The notes: generated from the letters alone by a model not told the origin. A stretch of 64,000 nucleotides of DNA from Deferribacter abyssi (GCF_049472655.1 NZ_JAQNCS010000010.1:21394-85393), one strand, 5' to 3'; counted from the first letter of the stretch, positions 1-8,815 are shown. Made by a program: numbers and translations.

Positions 1-342
1 GTTACAAGAGCTAGGAAATCAATTGCAGGTTTTAAGCTAAGAGAAGGTATGCCAATTGGATGTAAAGTCACATTAAGAGGTGTAAGAGCTTACGAATTTT
101 TGTATCGTTTGTTTAATATAGCTTTGGCGAGGGTTCGTGACTTTAGAGGGGTTAATCCTAATTCATTTGATGGTAGAGGTAATTATGCAATGGGGATTAA
201 AGAACAAATTGTATTCCCAGAAATAGATTATGATAAAATTGATAAAATACGTGGTTTTGATATTATTATAACTACAACTGCCAAGACAGATGAAGAAGCA
301 AGGGAGCTTCTTAAAGCCTTAGGCATGCCATTTTCAGAATAA
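1..342 (+). CDS. rplE: Ribosomal protein L5, C-terminal part (5' end cut by window)
   Basis: The frame is open from base 1 and reads VTRARKSIAGFKLREGMPIG, the conserved central part of L5, then runs to a TAA at 340-342. L5 binds 5S rRNA in the central protuberance of the 50S subunit. The ATG at 49 is internal and is not the start; the true start lies upstream of the window. It is followed 15 bases later by rpsN, as in the usual spc operon order. Confidence 0.95.
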   Translation, partial: VTRARKSIAGFKLREGMPIGCKVTLRGVRAYEFLYRLFNIALARVRDFRGVNPNSFDGRGNYAMGIKEQIVFPEIDYDKIDKIRGFDIIITTTAKTDEEARELLKALGMPFSE

Positions 343-357
343 CCAGGAGGAAATAGA

Positions 358-543
358 GTGGCTACTAAAGCAAAATATAATAGTGCATTTAAAAAGAAAA
401 AATTTAAAGTAAGAGAATATAACAGATGTCCAATTTGTGGTAGACCAAGAGCTTTCATCAGAAGATTTAATATGTGTAGGATCTGCTTCAGAAAATTAGC
501 TTCTGAAGGTATGATCCCTGGTGTAAGAAAAGCTAGTTGGTAA
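358..543 (+). CDS. rpsN: Ribosomal protein S14, zinc-binding short type
   Basis: This 61-residue protein has the two CxxC pairs (CPIC and CRIC) of the short, zinc-binding S14 form rather than the long form of about 100 residues. It is a late-assembling 30S head protein. The start is GTG, preceded by AGGAGG, and the N-terminus ATKAKYNSAFKKKKFKVREY is typical. It lies between rplE and rpsH in the spc operon. Confidence 0.95.
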   Translation: MATKAKYNSAFKKKKFKVREYNRCPICGRPRAFIRRFNMCRICFRKLASEGMIPGVRKASW

Positions 544-578
544 CACATTAGGATATCGATTACAAAAGGAGAGAGATT

Positions 579-977
579 ATGGTAATGACTGATCCTATTT
601 CTGATATGCTTGCTAGAATCAGAAATGCAACTATGGTAAAAAAGCAAGAAGTTGCTATTCCTTATTCAAAGCTCAAAGAAGCAATTGTAGAGATTATGAA
701 AGAAGAAGGTTATATTAAAAATTATAGGGTGCTAAACGAAGGTGTAAAGAAAACTTTATTATTATACCTTAAATATGATGCTGCTGGTGAATCTGTTATT
801 AGAGGTTTGAAAAGAATAAGTACACCTGGTAGAAGAGTTTATGTAAAGTCAAAGAATTTGAAGCCAGTTTTGGGTGGTCTTGGAACTGGTATAATTTCAA
901 CTTCCCGTGGAATTAAAACTGTTAAACAATGTATTAAGGAAAAAATTGGTGGCGAATATATTTGCCAAATATGGTAG
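579..977 (+). CDS. rpsH: Ribosomal protein S8
   Basis: S8 is a primary 16S rRNA binder and, in many bacteria, the translational repressor of the spc operon. The 132-residue sequence carries the N-terminal DPISDMLARIRNA block and the C-terminal TSRGI and GGEYICQIW blocks of the family. The ATG at 579 lies 5-6 bases after GGAGAG; a second ATG at 585 is also possible. Full length for the family. Confidence 0.95.
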   Translation: MVMTDPISDMLARIRNATMVKKQEVAIPYSKLKEAIVEIMKEEGYIKNYRVLNEGVKKTLLLYLKYDAAGESVIRGLKRISTPGRRVYVKSKNLKPVLGGLGTGIISTSRGIKTVKQCIKEKIGGEYICQIW

Positions 978-986
978 GAGAGTGAA

Positions 987-1523
987 ATGTCAAGGATAGG
1001 AAAAAAACCAATTAGCATACCAAAAGGAGTAGTTGTTAAAGTAGAAAATAATAAAATAATAGTTGAAGGTCCTAAAGGGAAGTTAGAAAGAGATTTACAT
1101 CCAAAAATAAATGTTGAATTGACTGATAAAGAAATAATTGTAAAAAGGCATGATGATAGTAAAGAGTCACGAGCTTTTCATGGCCTATATAGAAGCCTAA
1201 TAAATAATATGGTAGAGGGTGTATCTAAAGGTTTTGAAAAGAGATTGGAGATAGTTGGTATTGGTTATAGAGCTACGTTGAAAGGTAAAGCATTGGATTT
1301 ATCGTTAGGGTTTTCGCATCCTGTTGTGGTTGAGCCACCTGAAGGGATAGAATTTGTTGTTGAAAATCAGCAGAAAATAGTAGTGAAGGGTATTGATAAA
1401 CAATTAGTTGGACAAGTGGCAGCAAATATTAGGAAGATTAGAAAACCAGAACCATATAAAGGGAAAGGGATTAGATACGAAGGTGAACACATTTTAAGAA
1501 AAGCTGGTAAATCCGCTAAATAA
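987..1523 (+). CDS. rplF: Ribosomal protein L6
   Basis: L6 sits near the factor-binding centre of the 50S subunit. The 178-residue protein starts SRIGKKPISIPKGV and ends with the KPEPYKGKGIRYEGE block that marks the second of its two duplicated domains. The start follows an AGGAGAG site and is 9 bases after rpsH. Nothing is unusual about length or position. Confidence 0.95.
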   Translation: MSRIGKKPISIPKGVVVKVENNKIIVEGPKGKLERDLHPKINVELTDKEIIVKRHDDSKESRAFHGLYRSLINNMVEGVSKGFEKRLEIVGIGYRATLKGKALDLSLGFSHPVVVEPPEGIEFVVENQQKIVVKGIDKQLVGQVAANIRKIRKPEPYKGKGIRYEGEHILRKAGKSAK

Positions 1524-1534
1524 GGGGTGGTAAA

Positions 1535-1900
1535 GTGGCAAAATTAAGTAGAAGTGAAGCAAGATTAAAAAGACATAAAAGAATAAGAAAAAAAGTTTTT
1601 GGTACCGAGAAAAGACCGAGATTATGTGTGTTTAAAAGCAATAAATATATATATGCACAAATAATTGATGACTTAAATGGTAACACACTTGTAGCAGCAA
1701 GTTCACTTGAGCCAGAAATGAAGAATAAGTTTAGTGGTAGAATAAATCTAGAATCTGCAAAAGCTGTAGGAAAGTTGATAGCAGAAAGAGCCCTAGAAAA
1801 GGGAATTAAGCAAGTTGTATTTGATAGAGGTGGATATATTTATCATGGTAGAGTAAAAGCTCTTGCAGATGCAGCAAGAGAAGCAGGGCTTGAATTCTAA
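1535..1900 (+). CDS. rplR: Ribosomal protein L18
   Basis: L18 binds 5S rRNA together with L5. The 121-residue protein has the basic N-terminus and the RPRLCVFKSNKYIYAQ and VVFDRGGYIYHGRVKALADAAREAGL blocks. The start codon is GTG, with GGGGTGG ahead of it. It lies 11 bases after rplF in the conserved order. Confidence 0.95.
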   Translation: MAKLSRSEARLKRHKRIRKKVFGTEKRPRLCVFKSNKYIYAQIIDDLNGNTLVAASSLEPEMKNKFSGRINLESAKAVGKLIAERALEKGIKQVVFDRGGYIYHGRVKALADAAREAGLEF

Positions 1901-1918
1901 TAGGAGGAATAGCTAAAT

Positions 1919-2404
1919 ATGAGCGAAAAACAGTTAGTTGATAAAGTAGTACATATAGGTAGAGTGACCAAAGTTGTTAAAGGTGGTAGAATTTTTAGAT
2001 TTACTGCCACAGTAATAGTTGGAGACTATAATGGACGTGTAGGAATAGGTCATGCAAAAGCAAGAGAAGTGCCTGATGCTATAAGAAAAGCTCTTGAAGC
2101 TGCTAAAAAGAATATAGTTGAAGTGCCTGTTGTTAAAGGTACAATACCTCATGAAGTTTTAGGGAAGTTTGGAGCATCAGAGATCATTATGAAGCCAGCT
2201 GCGCCTGGTACTGGAATAATTGCGGGTGGAGTAACACGATCACTATTTGAGTTGGCTGGTGTTCAAAATATTCTTGCAAAATCTATTAGAAGTAGGAATC
2301 CGTTAAATATGCTTTATGCAGTAATGGACGGGTTTAAAAAAATAAGAACCTTGGAAGAAGTTGCTCAGTTAAGAGGAAAAACAATCAAAGAAATAATTAG
2401 CTAA
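1919..2404 (+). CDS. rpsE: Ribosomal protein S5
   Basis: S5 helps control decoding accuracy and mRNA entry on the 30S subunit. The 161-residue protein has the N-terminal double-stranded-RNA-binding domain (VVKGGRIFRFTATVIVGD, GRVGIGHAKA) and the C-terminal S5 fold (APGTGIIAGGVTRSLFELAGVQ). AGGAGGAA precedes the ATG. Only 12 bases separate its stop from rplO, so the usual rpmD (L30) gene is missing from this spot. Confidence 0.95.
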   Translation: MSEKQLVDKVVHIGRVTKVVKGGRIFRFTATVIVGDYNGRVGIGHAKAREVPDAIRKALEAAKKNIVEVPVVKGTIPHEVLGKFGASEIIMKPAAPGTGIIAGGVTRSLFELAGVQNILAKSIRSRNPLNMLYAVMDGFKKIRTLEEVAQLRGKTIKEIIS

Positions 2405-2416
2405 GGGGTGATATAG

Positions 2417-2866
2417 ATGGAACTTCATGATTTAAGGCCAGCTAAGGGATCTAAAAAAAATAAAAAACGAGTAGGTAGAGGCACTGGTAGTGGCTTAGGT
2501 ACCACTGCTGGTAAAGGTACAAAAGGTCAAAAAGCTAGATCTGGCGGTGGGGTTAGACCAGGGTTTGAGGGTGGTCAAATGCCGCTTTATAGAAGATTAC
2601 CTAAAAGGGGGTTTTCAAATAAGAAATTTTCAAAAGAGTATGAAATTGTAAATTTAGAACAGATCAATGTGAAGTTTAGTGAAGGTGAAGTAATTAATGT
2701 TGAATCATTAGTAGCCAAAAGACTGATTAAGGGAAATAAAGATGGGGTTAAAATTCTTGGAAATGGTGAAGTTACAAAAAAATTATTATTTGATGTTGAT
2801 AAAATATCAAGCTCGGCTATTGAAAAAATAAAAAAAGTTGGTGGTGAAATCAAAAATCTGGGGTAA
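2417..2866 (+). CDS. rplO: Ribosomal protein L15
   Basis: L15 is a late-assembling 50S protein. The sequence starts MELHDLRPAKGSKKNKKRVGR and includes the glycine-rich RNA-wrapping arm (GTGSGLGTTAGKGTKGQKAR) and the GFEGGQMPLYRRLPKRGF block. It is 149 residues, the usual length. It directly follows rpsE and is 3 bases before secY, as in the spc operon. Confidence 0.95.
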   Translation: MELHDLRPAKGSKKNKKRVGRGTGSGLGTTAGKGTKGQKARSGGGVRPGFEGGQMPLYRRLPKRGFSNKKFSKEYEIVNLEQINVKFSEGEVINVESLVAKRLIKGNKDGVKILGNGEVTKKLLFDVDKISSSAIEKIKKVGGEIKNLG

Positions 2867-2869
2867 TAA

Positions 2870-4183
2870 ATGAAAAAACTTGAAGAAATATTTTCTATAC
2901 CTGATTTACGAAAAAGGGTATTATTTACCCTTTTTTTATTGATTGTCTATAGAGTTGGGACACATATTCCGACTCCAGGTATTAATGCAGATGCACTCGC
3001 TCAATTTTTTTCAAGGCAAACCGGTACATTATTAGGTTTCTTTGATATGTTTACTGGTGGAGCTCTTAAAAGATTGACAGTTTTTGGTCTAGGTATTATG
3101 CCATATATATCCGCTGCAATTATCCTTGAATTATTAACAGTTGTTTCACCAAATTTAGCAGAATTGAAAAAACAAGGGGCTCAAGGCAGAGAAAAAATTA
3201 CAAAATACACAAGATACGGTACTGTACTTATAAGTGTTGTACAAGGGCTTGGTATTGCAATTGGCTTAGAGGCTATGAGTGCCCCTGATGGTAGTAGTGT
3301 TGTGCTTTTTCCAGGATGGGGTTTTCGGTTGACAACAATGATTACTCTTACAACAGGTACTGTTTTTCTGATGTGGTTAGGTGAAAAAATTACTGAAAAA
3401 GGGATCGGTAATGGTATATCATTAATTATTTTTGCTGGTATAATTGCGAGATTTCCCGCAGCTGTTATTAATACAATTAGACTATTACAAACAGGTGAAT
3501 TACAACTTATAACCCTAATTATTGTGTTGGCTCTAATTGTTATTGTAACAGCAGCAGTAGTCTTTATGGAAATTTCCTACCGAAGGATCCCTATCCAATA
3601 TGTAAGACGTGGAAGCTATGCTGGTATGAAAAGTAGTGTTACAAGCTCTTATCTACCAATAAGACTAAACCCAGCAGGAGTTATTCCAATTATTTTTGCA
3701 GCATCTATTGTTGCCTTTCCAAGTACATTATCGAGTTTTGCAAAAAATCCGATACTTGCGAAAATAGGATATTATTTTTCTCCAAGTTCTATGTTTTACT
3801 ACGTATTTTATGTAGTATTAATAATATTTTTTACTTATTTTTATACATCTATCATTTTTAATCCAGATGATATTGCTGAAAATATTGAAAAAAGCCATGG
3901 TGTAATTCCAGGTAAACGTCCAGGAAAACCCACTGCAGATTTCATTGATTATGTTCTTTCTAGATTGACATTTGTTGGAGCAATATATTTAGCAATTGTT
4001 GCTGTGTTACCTCAACTTATAATCAGAAATTTCAATATGCCATTTTATTTTGGTGGTACAAGTCTACTTATTGTAATTGGTGTTGGATTAGATGTAATGC
4101 AGAAAATAGAATCTCATTTAATTTCTCATAATTATGATGGATTTATTAAAAGTGGCAAAATAAAAGGAAGAGGTTACGTATGA
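2870..4183 (+). CDS. secY: Preprotein translocase channel subunit SecY
   Basis: SecY forms the protein-conducting channel in the inner membrane, with SecE and SecG, and is driven by SecA. The 437-residue protein has about ten hydrophobic segments. The plug and pore region shows FGLGIMPYISAAIILELLT, and the cytoplasmic loop GERKITKYTRYGT-like block (EKITKYTRYGT) and a loop with RRIPIQYVRR are visible. It starts 3 bases after rplO and overlaps adk by 4 bases, so translation is probably coupled. Confidence 0.95.
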   Translation: MKKLEEIFSIPDLRKRVLFTLFLLIVYRVGTHIPTPGINADALAQFFSRQTGTLLGFFDMFTGGALKRLTVFGLGIMPYISAAIILELLTVVSPNLAELKKQGAQGREKITKYTRYGTVLISVVQGLGIAIGLEAMSAPDGSSVVLFPGWGFRLTTMITLTTGTVFLMWLGEKITEKGIGNGISLIIFAGIIARFPAAVINTIRLLQTGELQLITLIIVLALIVIVTAAVVFMEISYRRIPIQYVRRGSYAGMKSSVTSSYLPIRLNPAGVIPIIFAASIVAFPSTLSSFAKNPILAKIGYYFSPSSMFYYVFYVVLIIFFTYFYTSIIFNPDDIAENIEKSHGVIPGKRPGKPTADFIDYVLSRLTFVGAIYLAIVAVLPQLIIRNFNMPFYFGGTSLLIVIGVGLDVMQKIESHLISHNYDGFIKSGKIKGRGYV

Positions 4184-4827
4184 TAAATATGGTTTTTTTA
4201 GGTCCTCCAGGAGCAGGTAAAGGTACACAATCAACTAAATTAGTTGAAGAATTTGGAATTGTTCAGATATCTACAGGAGATATACTAAGAAATGCAGTAA
4301 AATCTGGTAGTGAGCTTGGGAAACTTGCTAAAAAATATATGGATGAAGGTAAACTAGTTCCTGATAATGTAATTATTGGTATTGTAAAGTCAAGATTACA
4401 ACAAGATGATTGTAAAAATGGTTTTATTTTAGATGGTTTTCCAAGAACAATACCACAGGCAGAAGCATTGGATGATATGTTGAAAAATGAATTAAATATT
4501 GAGTTAACGCATATAATAAACCTTAATGTGCCTGATGAACTTATAATGGAGAGATTAACAGGTAGAAGAAGTTGCTCAAAATGTGGGGCGGCGTTTCATA
4601 TTAAATATAATCCATCAAAGAAAGAAGGTATTTGTGATTTATGTGGTGGTGAATTAATTCAACGAAATGATGATAAAGAAGAAACAATCAAAAAAAGATT
4701 AGATGTTTATCATAAACAAACTGCTCAGTTGCAAGATTATTATAAGAGATCAGGTAAGTATTTCGATGTTGATGGTACTGGCGATCCTGAAGATATATTT
4801 GAGAGAATTAAAGAGATTGTGAAATAA
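4180..4827 (+). CDS. adk: Adenylate kinase with zinc-type LID domain
   Basis: Adenylate kinase converts ATP and AMP into two ADP. The P-loop GPPGAGKGTQ is at residues 8-17, and the AMP-binding FILDGFPRT block follows. The LID carries two CxxC pairs (CSKCG and CDLCG), the structural zinc-binding version found in many Gram-positives and thermophiles. The start overlaps the end of secY and the stop shares one base with the map start, giving a tightly packed secY-adk-map unit. Confidence 0.95.
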   Translation: MINMVFLGPPGAGKGTQSTKLVEEFGIVQISTGDILRNAVKSGSELGKLAKKYMDEGKLVPDNVIIGIVKSRLQQDDCKNGFILDGFPRTIPQAEALDDMLKNELNIELTHIINLNVPDELIMERLTGRRSCSKCGAAFHIKYNPSKKEGICDLCGGELIQRNDDKEETIKKRLDVYHKQTAQLQDYYKRSGKYFDVDGTGDPEDIFERIKEIVK

Positions 4828-5570
4828 TGGTGATATTAAAATCTAAAAATGAGATAGATAACATAAGAAAAGCATGTAATATAGTTAAGGAAATATTAGA
4901 AGAAATAGAAGAGATTATTAAACCAGGTATTAAGACAAAAGATATTGACAAATTTGCAGAAGATATTATAAATAAACGCTCTGCGGTACCTTCATTTAAG
5001 AATTATAGAGGGTATCCAGCAGCTACTTGTATATCAGTTAATGAAGTAGTAGTGCATGGAATACCTTCAGATTATGTATTGAAGGAAGGAGATATTGTTA
5101 GTGTAGATGTGGGTGTTTTTAAAGATGGGTTTCATGGAGATGCAGCAAGGACATATATGGTAGGTAATGTATCAGAAGAAGCGAGATTGTTGGTTGAGGT
5201 AACTAAGAATTCTTTTTTTGAAGGGATTAAAAAAGCTAAGATAGGTAATAGACTACATGATATTTCATACAATATACAAACTTATGTTGAGAAGCATGGG
5301 TTTAATGTTGTTAGAGATTTTTTTGGTCATGGTATTGGTAGAAATTTGCATGAAGACCCTACAATTCCTAATTTTGGTAAACCGAATAGAGGAGTTAAAT
5401 TAAGAGCTGGCATGGTGTTAGCAATAGAACCTATGGTTGTTTTAGGAAATTATGAAGTTGTAACCCTCAGAGATGGCTGGACAGCTGTTACAAAAGATGG
5501 AAGTCTGGCAGCACATTATGAAAATACTATTGCCCTGACAGATAAAGGGGTAGAAATTTTAACATTATGA
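4827..5570 (+). CDS. map: Methionine aminopeptidase, type I
   Basis: This metalloprotease removes the initiator methionine from new proteins. The 247-residue sequence has the family metal ligands in order: two Asp in VDVGVFKDGFHGDAARTY, His in FGHGIGRNLHEDP, Glu in AIEPM and Glu near the end in HYENTIALT. There is no N-terminal extension, so it is type Ia-like. It lies in the secY-adk-map-infA order found in many bacteria. Confidence 0.95.
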   Translation: MVILKSKNEIDNIRKACNIVKEILEEIEEIIKPGIKTKDIDKFAEDIINKRSAVPSFKNYRGYPAATCISVNEVVVHGIPSDYVLKEGDIVSVDVGVFKDGFHGDAARTYMVGNVSEEARLLVEVTKNSFFEGIKKAKIGNRLHDISYNIQTYVEKHGFNVVRDFFGHGIGRNLHEDPTIPNFGKPNRGVKLRAGMVLAIEPMVVLGNYEVVTLRDGWTAVTKDGSLAAHYENTIALTDKGVEILTL

Positions 5571-5580
5571 AAGGCTGTAT

Positions 5581-5802
5581 ATGAGTAAAAAAGGGGATGT
5601 TATCGAAGTTATGGGTACTGTTGTTGAGGCATTACCTAACGCGATGTTTAAAGTTGAGTTAGAAAACGGGCATATTGTTTTAGCTCATTTATCTGGTAAA
5701 ATGAGAATGAATTATATTAGAATTTTACCTGGCGACAAGGTTACTATTGAGCTATCAGTTTATGATTTGACAAGAGGTAGAATAATTTATAGACATAAGT
5801 AG
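5581..5802 (+). CDS. infA: Translation initiation factor IF-1
   Basis: IF-1 is a single OB-fold protein that occupies the A site during initiation. The 73-residue product begins SKKGDVIEVMGTVVEALPNA and ends RGRIIYRHK, both hallmarks of IF-1. It lies between map and rpmJ, which is the standard position in the spc-alpha junction of many bacteria. Confidence 0.96.
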   Translation: MSKKGDVIEVMGTVVEALPNAMFKVELENGHIVLAHLSGKMRMNYIRILPGDKVTIELSVYDLTRGRIIYRHK

Positions 5803-5811
5803 GAGTGCAGT

Positions 5812-5925
5812 ATGAAGGTCAGAGCGAGCGTTAAACCAATTTGTAATAAGTGTAAAGTAATAAAAAGAAAAGGGATTGTTAGAGTTATTTGTGAGAATCC
5901 TAGACATAAGCAAAGACAAGGATAA
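5812..5925 (+). CDS. rpmJ: Ribosomal protein L36
   Basis: A 37-codon gene was read directly from the sequence: MKVRASVKPICNKCKVIKRK and so on to RHKQRQG. It carries the zinc-binding Cys/Cys/Cys/His set of the C+ form of L36 (CNKC, a later Cys, then H). An AGGAG site precedes the ATG, and it sits between infA and rpsM as usual. It is too short for most ORF cut-offs. Confidence 0.96.
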   Translation: MKVRASVKPICNKCKVIKRKGIVRVICENPRHKQRQG

Positions 5926-5936
5926 GGAGGAATTTG

Positions 5937-6305
5937 GTGGCGAGAATAGCTGGTGTTGATATTCCTAACAACAAAAAAGTAGAAATTGGGCTCACTTATA
6001 TTTTTGGTATAGGTAGAAGTACTGCAAGGAAAATTATCAATGAAACTGGTGTTGATGCGAACAAGAGAATTGGTGAGCTTAGTGAGCAGGAGATTTCAGT
6101 TATTAGAAAGTATATCGATTCAAATCTAAAAGTGGAAGGTGAATTAAGAAAAGAAGTAGGTTTGAATATTAAAAGGTTGATGGAAATTAACTGTTATAGA
6201 GGTTATAGACATAAAAATAATATGCCATGTCGTGGGCAAAAAACGAGAAGTAATGCAAGGACAAGACGTGGACTTGCAGGAAAACGTGGTATCAAAAGAA
6301 AATAA
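5937..6305 (+). CDS. rpsM: Ribosomal protein S13
   Basis: S13 is a 30S head protein that contacts the P-site tRNA and L5. I set the start at the GTG at 5937, giving MARIAGVDIPNNKKVEIGLT, because it lies 6 bases after AAGGAGG and matches the conserved N-terminus; the TTG one codon earlier is unlikely. The C-terminal RGQKTRSNARTRRG tail that reaches tRNA is intact. Confidence 0.95.
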   Translation: MARIAGVDIPNNKKVEIGLTYIFGIGRSTARKIINETGVDANKRIGELSEQEISVIRKYIDSNLKVEGELRKEVGLNIKRLMEINCYRGYRHKNNMPCRGQKTRSNARTRRGLAGKRGIKRK

Positions 6306-6325
6306 TATAGTTTTATGGAGGAGTG

Positions 6326-6706
6326 ATGGCAAAGCCTAGAAAAAAGAAAGAGAAGAGAAACATTCCTAAAGGAATTGCTCACATAAAGTCGACTTTTAAT
6401 AATACGATAATTACATTTACAGATGTTAATGGAAATGTAATTTGTTGGGATTCTAGTGGTACTGCTGGTTTTAAGAATGCAAGGAAATCAACTCCTTATG
6501 CGGCTCAGCTTGCCGCAGAGAGTGCTGCAAAAAAAGCTGTTGAGAATGGCATTAGAGAGGTTGAAGTGAATGTAAAAGGCCCTGGAGCAGGTAGAGAAAG
6601 TGCTATAAGGGCAATACAATCAGCTGGAATTAAAATTACGGTTATTAGAGATGTAACTCCTATCCCGCATAATGGGTGTCGTCCAAGGAAGAAAAGAAGA
6701 GTATAA
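6326..6706 (+). CDS. rpsK: Ribosomal protein S11
   Basis: S11 forms part of the 30S platform near the mRNA exit. The sequence contains GIAHIKSTFNNTIITFTD and ends PHNGCRPRKKRRV, both conserved. The ATG at 6326, five bases after GGAGG, is preferred over the GTG at 6323. It follows rpsM in alpha-operon order. Confidence 0.95.
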   Translation: MAKPRKKKEKRNIPKGIAHIKSTFNNTIITFTDVNGNVICWDSSGTAGFKNARKSTPYAAQLAAESAAKKAVENGIREVEVNVKGPGAGRESAIRAIQSAGIKITVIRDVTPIPHNGCRPRKKRRV

Positions 6707-6718
6707 TGGAGGTTAAAA

Positions 6719-7345
6719 TTGGCTAGATATACAGGTCCAGTCTGCAAATTATGTAGACGTGAAGGGATGAAATTATACCTTAAAGGTGAAAGATGTTTTA
6801 AAGATAAATGTGGGTTTGAGAAAAAAGGTTATCCTCCAGGTCAGCATGGTCAGGTTAGAAAGAAAATTTCAGATTATGGATTACAGTTGAGAGAAAAACA
6901 AAAAGTAAAAAGAATTTATGGTGTACTCGAAAAGCAATTTCGAAGATATTTTGAAAGAGCATCGCGTATGCAAGGTATTACTGGTGAGAACTTATTACAA
7001 TTATTGGAAAGAAGACTTGATAATATAGTATATAGAGCAGGTTTTGCAAGAAGCCGTAAGGAGGCAAGGCAGCTCGTTAGACATAACCATTTTATGGTTA
7101 ATGGTAAAAAGGTGAATATTCCTTCTTATCTTTGCAAGCCAGGTGATTTTATTGAAGTTAGAGAAAAAAGTAGAGATATAGTTGCTATCAAAGAATCCAT
7201 TGATACAGCAGAAGGTAGAGGATTACCCGAGTGGATCAGCCTAGATAAGGCTAATTTTAAAGCAACAGTTAATAGATTACCTATTAGGTCTGATATTAAT
7301 TATGAAGTACAGGAGCATTTGATAGTAGAGTTGTATTCTAAGTAA
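6719..7345 (+). CDS. rpsD: Ribosomal protein S4, zinc-binding type
   Basis: S4 is a primary 16S rRNA binder and the classic autogenous repressor of the alpha operon. The N-terminus ARYTGPVCKLCRREGMKLYL with later CFKDKC gives the four Cys ligands of the zinc form. The S4 RNA-binding domain (LERRLDNIVYRAGFARSRKEARQLV) lies around residues 95-125. The start codon is TTG, with GGAGG upstream. Confidence 0.95.
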   Translation: MARYTGPVCKLCRREGMKLYLKGERCFKDKCGFEKKGYPPGQHGQVRKKISDYGLQLREKQKVKRIYGVLEKQFRRYFERASRMQGITGENLLQLLERRLDNIVYRAGFARSRKEARQLVRHNHFMVNGKKVNIPSYLCKPGDFIEVREKSRDIVAIKESIDTAEGRGLPEWISLDKANFKATVNRLPIRSDINYEVQEHLIVELYSK

Positions 7346-7364
7346 GATAACTGGAGGAAACCTA

Positions 7365-8381
7365 ATGGTTTTAATGGATTTTAGAAAAATAATGAAGCCT
7401 AAGAAAATAGAGCCTGTAGGTGAAGTAACTGACAGATATGCAAAATATGTGATTGAACCTTATGAAAGAGGGTTTGGGATTACAATAGGGAATTCATTGC
7501 GTAGAGTGCTTTTATCTACAATTGAAGGTACAGCAGTAATTGGTGTTAAGATCGATGGTGTTTATCATGAATATGATACTATTAATGGTGTGCTAGAGGA
7601 TGTTGTTGATATAATCTTAAATGTTAAACAATTAGAGCTGAATCTTTTAGAGCATAACATTAAACGCGTTTATATCCATAAAAAAGGTGAAGGTGAAATT
7701 AAAGCAAAAGATATTCAGAGTGATGGTAGCGTCATAGTATTGAATCCAGAGCAACACATTGCTACCATAACAAACCCTGAAACTGAGATATACATGGAAT
7801 TGTATGTTGAGCGTGGCATTGGATATGTTCCATCAGAAGAGATTAAAAACAAATTTGATGATGTTAATGTTATACCTGTGGATGCCATATATTCTCCAAT
7901 CAAAAAAGTGAATTATACTATTGAACATGCAAGGGTAGGTCAAAGTACTGATTATGATAGATTGGTTTTTGAACTTGAGACAGATGGTTCAATTAAGCCT
8001 GTAGATGCAATTGCATTTGCTGCAAAAATTATAAAAGATCAAATGGAATTTTTCATAAATTTTGATGAACCAGTATATGAGGAAGTGGAAGAAGAAGAAA
8101 AAGAAGATAATTCATATATACTTGAACTTCTTGAGAAAAGTATAGAAGAGTTAGAACTTTCAGTGAGAGCATATAACTGTCTTAAAAATGCTAATATTAA
8201 AACACTAGCTGATCTATGTGAAAAGACAGATGCAGAACTACTAAAAACTAAGAACTTTGGTCGTAGATCGTTAGAAGAGATTAAAAAAGTGCTTGCAGAA
8301 TTAGGTCTCAGCCTTGGAATGGATTTAGAGGCTGTGGGCTATGTGAAAAAAGAAGTAGAGGGAGAAGAAAATGCGTCATAG
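7365..8381 (+). CDS. rpoA: RNA polymerase alpha subunit
   Basis: The N-terminal domain, which dimerises and scaffolds polymerase assembly, shows YERGFGITIGNSLRRVLLSTI. The C-terminal domain, which binds UP elements and activators, shows LELSVRAYNCLKNANIKTLA and FGRRSLEEIKKVL. The two are joined by an acidic linker (EEVEEEEKEDN). At 338 residues it is of normal length. A second ATG at 7374 is possible. The 3' end overlaps rplQ by 11 bases. Confidence 0.96.
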   Translation: MVLMDFRKIMKPKKIEPVGEVTDRYAKYVIEPYERGFGITIGNSLRRVLLSTIEGTAVIGVKIDGVYHEYDTINGVLEDVVDIILNVKQLELNLLEHNIKRVYIHKKGEGEIKAKDIQSDGSVIVLNPEQHIATITNPETEIYMELYVERGIGYVPSEEIKNKFDDVNVIPVDAIYSPIKKVNYTIEHARVGQSTDYDRLVFELETDGSIKPVDAIAFAAKIIKDQMEFFINFDEPVYEEVEEEEKEDNSYILELLEKSIEELELSVRAYNCLKNANIKTLADLCEKTDAELLKTKNFGRRSLEEIKKVLAELGLSLGMDLEAVGYVKKEVEGEENAS

Positions 8382-8787
8382 AAAAGCAGGAAAAAAGTTA
8401 GGTCGTCCTACTGCTCATAGAGTTGCAATGCTTAGAAATATGACTATATCTCTTGTTAATAATGGTAGAATAGAGACTACATTAACTAGAGCAAAAGCTT
8501 TGAGAGGTTTTGTAGAACCATTAATAACGTTGGGTAAAAGGGGTGATTTGGCAGCGAGAAGATTGGCATTACGAAGGTTGCCTAATAAAAATGCTGTTCA
8601 TAAAATATTTGATGAAATAGCTCCAATTTTCAAAAATAGACCAGGTGGTTATACAAGAATTATAAAAACAGGTTTTAGAAAAGGGGATAATGCGAGGTTA
8701 GCTATTATTGAGTTTGTTGAAAAACCTGGTGAAACACCAGCAAATACTAAGTCTAGTGAGCCAGAAAACTCTGAAGATCAAGGGTAA
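8371..8787 (+). CDS. rplQ: Ribosomal protein L17
   Basis: L17 sits at the 50S peptide exit side. The N-terminal MRHRKAGKKLGRPTAHRVAM block is diagnostic, and the GGYTRIIKTGFRKGDNA block is present near residue 95. It has a short extra tail rich in Glu, Asn and Ser. It is the last gene of the alpha operon and is followed at once by a hairpin that looks like the operon terminator. Confidence 0.95.
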   Translation: MRHRKAGKKLGRPTAHRVAMLRNMTISLVNNGRIETTLTRAKALRGFVEPLITLGKRGDLAARRLALRRLPNKNAVHKIFDEIAPIFKNRPGGYTRIIKTGFRKGDNARLAIIEFVEKPGETPANTKSSEPENSEDQG

Positions 8788-8815
8788 AAGAGGGTGAAAA
8801 ACCCTCTTTCTTTAT
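8788..8815 (+). terminator. Hairpin at the end of the alpha operon
   Basis: AAGAGGGT at 8788-8795 pairs perfectly with ACCCTCTT at 8801-8808 around a GAAAA loop, followed by a T-rich but broken tract (TTCTTTAT). It starts one base after the rplQ stop. The GTG start of the next gene lies inside the stem and loop (8794-8796). Confidence 0.7.
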
